NCBI GenBank assembly: GCA_965212005.1
Contig: OZ243038.1
Coordinates: 1,116,001-1,180,000, forward strand
DNA: 64,000 nt
Direction: 5' to 3'
From: G965212005 sp965212005
Lineage (GTDB): Bacteria > Pseudomonadota > Gammaproteobacteria > Porifericomitales > Porifericomitaceae
A program made the position numbers and the translations under genes. Shown piece by piece: positions 58,492-64,000 of this stretch. The notes under the pieces are model-generated. The model did not search any database and was not told the origin of the DNA. It saw nothing but the letters and a program-made list of their open reading frames with translations. Each line of letters begins with the position of its first letter. The first letter of the stretch is position 1.

Positions 58492-59166
58492 ATGGGACGC
58501 AAAATGCAGGAGTTTAAAAAAACGACAGCCTTACTGCTAACCTGCATCCTTACCATCCCGGTCTCATTAGCTGCAAGTTCTGACAATCAGTGCCCATTTT
58601 CGTCCCCCCTACCTGATTCATCAGTTTTAATCGGATACATCGCTAATCCAGAAGAAACAAACGATATTGGCAAATATCGATCTTTAGGTATCTTACGAAA
58701 TGGTCAACTAGTTGATAGTGACGGAGCTTCAATTAATGAAGGAATGGAGTTGTGGAAGTTGGCTTCACCCCATTCTCCACCAATAAAGCTGAAAAACGTG
58801 TCTTCATTCCTTAGCATCATTGGAAATAATCATTGCGTATATCACGCCGAACTGTCAGATGATTTGCCATTGTGGACATTACTTTCCAGTCAGCCTCTTT
58901 ATGATACATTCAAACAACCAAGCAAAATGGAGATAGACTACTTCACCAAATATGGAGACTCCTGCGTATACCAGGGCGATCCGCATCCTTCAGAGGAAAT
59001 CTCTTGCTCCAGAGCAAGGCTGATTATGGTATCGGATATTAATAAGGACGGCATAAAGGAGTTTTGGGCAACCGATCCCTATACATGGGACACAGGAATT
59101 ACAATTTGGCAACAATCACCCGAGGGAATAAAGAGATTATACAGTGTGTGCAGGGGGTGTGATTGA
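58492..59166 (+). CDS. Secreted hypothetical protein, 224 aa
   Basis: Signal peptide TTALLLTCILTIPVSLAA. SDINKDGIKEFWATDPY is a calcium-loop-like motif, and CSRA, CRGC are near the end. Unknown family. It follows attI-like copy 5 with only a few bp between. Confidence 0.75.
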   Translation: MGRKMQEFKKTTALLLTCILTIPVSLAASSDNQCPFSSPLPDSSVLIGYIANPEETNDIGKYRSLGILRNGQLVDSDGASINEGMELWKLASPHSPPIKLKNVSSFLSIIGNNHCVYHAELSDDLPLWTLLSSQPLYDTFKQPSKMEIDYFTKYGDSCVYQGDPHPSEEISCSRARLIMVSDINKDGIKEFWATDPYTWDTGITIWQQSPEGIKRLYSVCRGCD

Positions 59167-59176
59167 GAAAAATGCC

Positions 59177-59249
59177 ACCTAACAAGCGCATGCAGCCGGA
59201 CTTGCAAACCGCTACGCGCTTTGCAAGCCGCTGATGCGAAGCGTTAAGG
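59177..59249 (+). other. attC site 33
   Basis: ACCTAACAAGCGCATGCAG to GATGCGAAGCGTTAAGG. Its right core is also the left edge of attI-like copy 6. Confidence 0.9.
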
Positions 59250-59315
59250 AACAGAGTCTTTATTGATTTCATCTGTTAGTTGCGCTACATTTGGTCGCTA
59301 TCTTGATCGTTAGGG
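59243..59315 (+). repeat. attI-like leader, copy 6
   Basis: From GTTAAGG to GTTAGGG, with TTGATT-N17-TACATT (59263-59291). It fills the whole space between the attC core and the next core, so it looks like an ORF-less mini-cassette. IS256 is inserted right at its end. Confidence 0.75.
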
Positions 59316-60614
59316 GGACTGTAAAATTTACTGTGTAAATGGCGGGTTATCACAGTGAAGCTCGCTCACCGAACAAGATCATAAACTGGCTCATCGCCTG
59401 TTTCCAATCCCGGATCGGCATGGTCCACTTCCGCGTGATTTCATGCAAGGCCAAGTATAATACTTTCATCACCGCTTCATCGTTCGGGAATGAACGCCTC
59501 GTTCGGGTCACCTTGCGCAGCGAGGCATTCAGCGATTCTATGGCATTGGTGGTGTAGATTACCTTGCGGATCTGTGGCGGATAATCGAAGAACACGCTCA
59601 GCCGCTCCCAGTTGTTACGCCAGGATTGGCTGATGCCCGGATGTTCCTGGTCCCAGCGCTCGGCAAAAGCCGCCAGGGCTTGCTCCGCTTCCGTGAGGGT
59701 GGTTGCACTGTAAATACGCCTCAAGTCAGCGGCAACCGCTTTGCGCTGTTTCCAGCTCACATAGCGCAGAGAATGGCGAACTTGATGTACGATACACAGC
59801 TGCACCCGGGTTTGCGGGTAAACGGCCTCTATGGCTTGCGCAAAGCCCTTCAAACCATCGGTACAGGCAAGCAGGATATCCTGTACCCCGCGGTTCTTCC
59901 GCTCGGTCATGACCGATAGCCGGAACCGGGTGCCCTCGGGCGGTGCCAGCCACAAGCCCGGCAGCTCTTTCTCACCCTCCCGGTTGATGCCCGGCGCCAG
60001 GTAAACCGATTTATTCTCTACCCCACCCGAAGAACGGCTGCGAACCACCAGGGCATCCAGATAGACAATGGGATCAACGCTCTCCAGCGGGCGGTTCTGC
60101 CAGGCCTTGACCTCCTCCATCACCCCATTGGTGACCTGGGAGATAAAACTGGCTGACACCTCAACACCATAAACCTCCATAAAATGGGCTTGGATATCCC
60201 GGGTGGTCATACCCTTGGCATACAGGGAGATAATACGCTCATCGAAGCCGTTGAGCTGCCTTTCGCCCTTCTTGACCAGTTGCGGGGCAAACGGGCCATT
60301 GCGGTCACGGGGGACTTGCAGATCGATCTCTCCGTGGACACTGCGTACAGTTTTGCCGCTTTTGCCGTTGCGAGAGTTGCCGGTGTTATTGCCCGTCACG
60401 TCATGTTTTGAATAGCCGAGATGTTGTTCCATCTCCGCTTCAAGGACGCGTTCCGCCACGCTTTGGTGAGCCGCCTGAGCAAGCCATCCTCACCCAAAAT
60501 ATCTTCCGGTGATGTGTTGCCTTCCAGTAGCTGGTCGATCAATTTGTCTGATATTGGCATTGGTTAGTCCTCCAGAATTCACAATGCCATTTACACAAAC
60601 TTTTTTACAGTCCC
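59315..60614 (-). mobile_element. IS256-family element
   Basis: Terminal inverted repeats GGGACTGTAAA...GTGTAAATGG and CCATTTACACAAAC...TTTACAGTCCC enclose a Mutator-type transposase. No clear 8-9 bp target duplication. Confidence 0.9.
59350..60560 (-). pseudogene. IS256-family (Mutator) transposase, frameshifted near the N-terminus
   Basis: The N-terminal frame reads MPISDKLIDQLLEGNTSPED and GLLRRLTKA, then must shift by one base near 60459. The rest reads AERVLEAEMEQHLGY through SARDV-like regions: YLDALVV (catalytic Asp), GLKGFAQAIEAVYP, QLCIVHQVRHSL and TNAIESLNASLR (catalytic Glu). Everything after the shift is intact. Confidence 0.88.
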
Positions 60615-60626
60615 TTAAATGGTGCA

Positions 60627-60773
60627 ATGTACACGCTTTCTCCTGAACAAATATCGGCAACTCTTGGCGAAAAGAGGGCACACAATAATAGTGCAACTGA
60701 CGGAAGCATATCTATAGTTCTACTCCAAGATGTGCCTGCCTCACTGCGGCATAAAATGAGGAGGGTAAATTAA
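60627..60773 (+). CDS. Small hypothetical protein, 48 aa
   Basis: MYTLSPEQISATLGEKRAHN, then SISIVLLQDVPASLRHKMRR. It starts 12 bp after IS256, so the 5' end or its promoter may have been cut off. Not recognised. Confidence 0.5.
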   Translation: MYTLSPEQISATLGEKRAHNNSATDGSISIVLLQDVPASLRHKMRRVN

Positions 60774-60776
60774 AAC

Positions 60777-60846
60777 ACCTAACCAAGCGCTTCACCCGAC
60801 CAAAAACCGCGATGCGGTTTTAGTCGGGTGAGCTTGGTCGTTGGGC
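60777..60846 (+). other. attC site 34, last of the array
   Basis: ACCTAACCAAGCGCTTCACC to GAGCTTGGTCGTTGGGC, with CCGACCAAAACCGC-type arms. Confidence 0.9.
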
Positions 60847-60903
60847 GGCGCGGATGAAGGGAGCGCCACACTGTCTGGTGCCGCTGTGAACAAGTACTAT
60901 ATG

Positions 60904-60920
60904 TGACCTTTCCCCCGAAG
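60904..60920 (+). mobile_element. Solo left end of the IS3-family element
   Basis: TGACCTTTCCCCCGAAG matches the first 17 bp of the IS3 copies, then homology stops. It sits 57 bp after the last attC, at the right edge of the array. Confidence 0.75.
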
Positions 60921-61031
60921 CAGCTGTTACCTGACTGATTGTTGTGGATCGACCTTGCCGCGACGCCGCCCGCCGGCACAAGAATGCCGACCGGGGCAAG
61001 GGGGCAAGGGGGCAAGGGCCCTCCCTGCAGT

Positions 61032-62480
61032 TCAGGTCCAGGTATTTTGCCGGAGAAAGGTGCGCACTTTTTCCATGTAGTCGCTACGGTCATGACTTTG
61101 AAACGCGACCCCTGCCATACGCACGGGATCACCAAAGAAAAAACGCTCGTAGAGCACCTGCCGGCTGCCGAAAGCCGACAAGGCTGTATCCCACGCCAAG
61201 CGGAATAGCGGAATACGATCCTGCGCCTCCAGCCGGGCCGACTGGTAGTATTTTTTGATGTCCTCGGCCAGGGGACCTGCCAGGTCCGCCTGGGTCGGCA
61301 TCGCCACCAGGCCACTGGCCCCGATCTGCTGCACGATTTCGATCATGCGCGGATACAGGCGGGGATAGAGATTGCGCGCCGCGTCCAGCGGCTCCCAGGC
61401 GGGCGTCATGGTACCGTGCTGGTTGAGCCTGGCACTCGCTTCGGCCGCGAGGCGGAATGCCTTCATCGTCTCCAGATTCACCCAGATCTCGGTGGTCTTC
61501 TCCTGCACGTGCAGAAATTTCTCAACCCCGATGGCGTCGATCATCAACGACACCAGTCCGAGCAGAAATTCAGTCTTGGCAATGTTCTTGCAGACGACTT
61601 GGTGACTCATGTGGATGATAGCGCCGGTATTGGCGTAGGCCTCGTTACACGCCGGGACGTTGCGAAACAGAAATACATTCTCCCAGGGCACCAGCACGTC
61701 ATCAAAGATGACCACCGCGTCGAATTCCTCGAAGCGCGAACCTAAAGGATGATCAAAGTGATTACAACCGTAATCCATCGTTTCGCGGCAGATAAATTTC
61801 ATCCCCGGCGTTGAATTCGGAATGGAGAAGGCAAAGGCATAGGGAGCGTCCTCTTCCGGACTGCGCAGCAAGGTGGAAGGGAATGCCATGATCTCATCCG
61901 AGATCGGCAGCGTCGCCAGCAGGCGGGCCCCTTTAATGATGATTCCATCATCGCGTTCTTCCTTGATGCGAGCCGACAGGAAGGGATCTTTCTGCTTTGC
62001 GGCACTCACTGCGCGATTGATCTGCGGGTTAATCAGCGTATGCGTCAGGGCCAGGTCATTCTCCCGTACGTACTCGTGGTAGCGAAGCACGTTCTTGCCG
62101 AAACTGGGATCGAAGCCGTTGAGGTATTCAGACCCACTGGCAAAGGCGGATATGGCACGATTCAAGTAGCTCGGCTCACGCCCCATCATGCCCATGGAGT
62201 AGCTCGATGACCGCTGCATGGCGTCGCCGATGCCAACCAGCTCTTCCCGGGTTTTCGGGATCTGAAAGGAACGGGCTACCGGGTCCCCACTGGACGGAGA
62301 TTGGAACAACATGCCGTTTTTCTCCTCGCATTGCATATCGTACAAACCTGCCAGGCTTTTCACTCCATTGGCAAATCCCGGTTCCGTGGTGACGTCGCGT
62401 ATTTTCTTGCCGCGATGCCAAATCTCCGGAGGCTGTTCCCTGAGTCTGTCGATGAATTCTTTACCCGTACGTGCCGCCAT
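61032..62480 (-). CDS. hpaB: HpaB-type flavin-dependent aromatic monooxygenase
   Basis: 482 residues from ATG 62480, preceded by CAGGAG. Family segments: MAARTGKEFIDRLREQPPEI, LTHTLINPQINR, FDDVLVPWENVFLFRN, and HQVVCKNIAKTEFLLGL. It would hydroxylate 4-hydroxyphenylacetate or a similar phenol using FADH2. A 4-hydroxybutyryl-CoA-dehydratase-family relative is the alternative. No hpaC reductase is in the window. Confidence 0.85.
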   Translation of the reverse strand: MAARTGKEFIDRLREQPPEIWHRGKKIRDVTTEPGFANGVKSLAGLYDMQCEEKNGMLFQSPSSGDPVARSFQIPKTREELVGIGDAMQRSSSYSMGMMGREPSYLNRAISAFASGSEYLNGFDPSFGKNVLRYHEYVRENDLALTHTLINPQINRAVSAAKQKDPFLSARIKEERDDGIIIKGARLLATLPISDEIMAFPSTLLRSPEEDAPYAFAFSIPNSTPGMKFICRETMDYGCNHFDHPLGSRFEEFDAVVIFDDVLVPWENVFLFRNVPACNEAYANTGAIIHMSHQVVCKNIAKTEFLLGLVSLMIDAIGVEKFLHVQEKTTEIWVNLETMKAFRLAAEASARLNQHGTMTPAWEPLDAARNLYPRLYPRMIEIVQQIGASGLVAMPTQADLAGPLAEDIKKYYQSARLEAQDRIPLFRLAWDTALSAFGSRQVLYERFFFGDPVRMAGVAFQSHDRSDYMEKVRTFLRQNTWT

Positions 62481-62994
62481 TACTGCTCTCCTGTTTTGGA
62501 CCGGGCACGGAAAGAAACCACCATCATCCCGTGCCGCTGATACTGTCGCCAGGTCCGCAGCCGCCACGCGACGAAGCTGCCGGACCGATTTATCCCAGTC
62601 AATCCCGGGGGAAGTACGTTTGAATACGCTGCTTCCAGCACCATAAAATTAACATGTTATCTATTTCTGAAAGTAGCACAGCCACCCAGGCTTGTAAAGA
62701 ATTTTTATGCGGCATGCCTTTGGTGCGCCGCGTTAATCCGGCGCAAGGCTGCCACCCTGATACGGCTCTCACCGGCAGGCCGCATCTCCCGGGCGCGGTT
62801 GACTGACGGGTAGTACCCCCGGTGCAGCCAGGCAGCAGGCTGAGTTCCCTCGCTGGACCGCGATAGCGGCTTTCCGGCACTACCAGAACATTTGACGGCA
62901 GCAGAGACCCTCAAGGAAAAGATTCCCCGCTATAATTCCCGCTCCACGCTGAGGACGCACTTCAGCATTTTGTTTCCAGGCAAGAGTCCACTAA
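62481..62994. other. 514-bp divergent intergenic region
   Basis: No convincing gene. It must hold the promoters of hpaB and leuB. The short frames on both strands have no family features. Confidence 0.6.
62650..62659. promoter_or_regulatory. Perfect palindrome TAACATGTTA upstream of hpaB
   Basis: A 10-bp perfect palindrome within an AT-rich patch about 170 bp from the hpaB start. A possible binding site for a MarR- or TetR-type regulator; no regulator is next to it. Confidence 0.3.
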
Positions 62995-64000
62995 ATGCAA
63001 AAAATACTAGTGTTGGCCGGGGACGGCATAGGCCCTGAGATTACGGCGGAAGCCGAAAAACTGCTTCGGGCCCTGCGCAGGCACCACGACCTGCAATTTG
63101 AGATCGCACGGGGGCTGATCGGCGGCAGTGCACTGGACGCGACCGACCAACCGCTGCCGCCTGAAACACTGGCCCTGGCACAGGAAAGTAACGCGGTTTT
63201 GCTGGGTGCCGTGGGCGGAAAGCGATGGGACACGCTCCCGCGCGAACGGCGCCCCGAGCGAGGCCTGTTAGCGCTGCGCTCGGAATTGGGGCTGTATGCC
63301 AACCTGCGCCCCGTTTCCCTGTATGCCGATCTGCTGCCGAGTTCGACGCTGAAACCCGAAGTCATCACCGATCTGGATCTGATCATCGTGCGCGAATTAA
63401 CCGGCGGGTTGTACTACGGGGAACCGCGCGGCGTGCGCACGCTGGACAACGGCGAACGCCAGGGCTACAACACGATGCTCTACCAGGAGACGGAGATTCG
63501 GCGCATTGCGCGCCTGGCTTTCCATGTCGCGCAGCGCCGTCGGCACCGGGTCTGCTCGGTAGACAAGGCCAACGTGCTCGAGAGCATGATCCTGTGGCGC
63601 GAAGTGGTGAACGAGACGGCACGGGAGTTTCCGGACGTGGAGCTGAGTCACCTGTACGTGGACAACGCCGCCATGCAGTTAGTCAAAGATCCGCTGCAGT
63701 TTGACGTGCTGCTGACTGAAAATATGTTTGGTGACATCCTCTCCGACCTGGCGGCGATGATGAGTGGCTCCATCGGCATGCTGCCCTCTGCCTCGCTGGA
63801 CGGACGCGGCAACGGACTGTACGAGCCGGTACATGGCTCGGCCCCGGATATTGCCAACCAGGGACTGGCCAACCCGCTGGCCTGCCTGCTGTCAGTGGCG
63901 CTGATGCTGCGCTACTCGCTGGACCGGGAGGACTTGGCCGCACGCGTGGAACAAGCCGTGGGCGCAGTGCTGCGCCTGGGCCTGCGCACACCGGACCTGT
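62995..64000 (+). CDS. leuB: 3-isopropylmalate dehydrogenase, cut by window end
   Basis: Leucine biosynthesis: oxidative decarboxylation of 3-isopropylmalate. From ATG 62995: KILVLAGDGIGPEITAEAEK, GAVGGKRWD, LRSELGLYANLRPV, RELTGGLYYGEPRG, VDKANVLESMILWR and VHGSAPDIANQGLANP. About 335 of about 355 residues are in the window; the 3' end lies beyond it. Confidence 0.96.
   Translation, partial: MQKILVLAGDGIGPEITAEAEKLLRALRRHHDLQFEIARGLIGGSALDATDQPLPPETLALAQESNAVLLGAVGGKRWDTLPRERRPERGLLALRSELGLYANLRPVSLYADLLPSSTLKPEVITDLDLIIVRELTGGLYYGEPRGVRTLDNGERQGYNTMLYQETEIRRIARLAFHVAQRRRHRVCSVDKANVLESMILWREVVNETAREFPDVELSHLYVDNAAMQLVKDPLQFDVLLTENMFGDILSDLAAMMSGSIGMLPSASLDGRGNGLYEPVHGSAPDIANQGLANPLACLLSVALMLRYSLDREDLAARVEQAVGAVLRLGLRTPDL

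Larger units (their letters stand above)
50047..60846 (+). mobile_element. Chromosomal integron, distal part of the cassette array
   Basis: About 15 further attC sites or attC remnants of the same subtypes as the proximal part, with cassettes in the same orientation. No second integrase. Bounded on the left by IS copy B and on the right by the last attC and a solo IS3 end. Confidence 0.92.

Noticed and set aside
19000..60850. Repeated short palindromic sequences as a CRISPR array
   Set aside because: The repeats have RYYYAAC and GTTRRRY ends and vary inside, and genes lie between them. They are attC sites, not direct repeats with unique spacers.

Overview
The window looks like a gammaproteobacterial chromosome. 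The order gmk-rpoZ-spoT-(ridA)-recG, the rph-rdgB pair divergent from yicC, the tRNA cluster and the TonB receptor type all fit that. I cannot name the species. The backbone is GC-rich. The cassette regions are visibly AT-richer and use different codons.

Layout. 1-711: tRNA-Pro (cut by the window start), tRNA-Arg(UCU), tRNA-His(GUG) and a tRNA-Lys(CUU) split by a 213-nt group I intron. 1015-10356: housekeeping genes rdgB, rph, yicC, gmk, rpoZ, spoT, ridA and recG. The omega subunit (RpoZ) carries an unusual tail of eleven 14-residue repeats. 10642-12874: paaK (phenylacetate-CoA ligase) and a membrane protein. 13205-13436: an IS30 remnant. 13691-17331: a compact operon of an HMG-CoA-reductase-like protein, a PlsC-type acyltransferase and an alkyl-DHAP-synthase-like FAD enzyme, which looks like an ether-lipid module. 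17546-18145: a cytochrome b561.

18640-31585 and 50047-60846 are two parts of one chromosomal integron. A broken, truncated integrase gene (intI) lies on the minus strand, with an attI-like region beside it. About 34 attC sites or attC remnants follow, separating small cassette genes that mostly encode unknown secreted, lipoprotein or membrane proteins. Others encode SLATT, NERD, GIY-YIG-like, DUF1330, DUF1772-like, cupin, RDD and SEC-C proteins. The attI-like leader, with a promoter-like core, recurs six times. Two paralogous SEC-C cassettes both need two +1 frameshifts at identical codons to be read. The array is littered with copies of one IS3-family element, an IS256 element, an IS5 fragment and a phage fragment.

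Between the two array parts, 31956-48843 is a catabolic block flanked by copies of the IS3 element. The plus-strand operon is paaZ-paaG-paaI-paaJ-paaA-paaB-paaC-paaD-paaE plus a fused enoyl-CoA hydratase/3-hydroxyacyl-CoA dehydrogenase. The convergent minus-strand operon holds a TonB receptor, aromatic amine dehydrogenase (aauB, mauE, mauD, aauA) and a cytochrome c. Together with paaK they make a route from phenylethylamine-type amines through phenylacetaldehyde, phenylacetate and phenylacetyl-CoA to central metabolism. The two paa promoters share a similar inverted repeat.

60904-64000: a solo 17-bp IS3 end, an HpaB-type aromatic monooxygenase on the minus strand, and leuB running off the window end.
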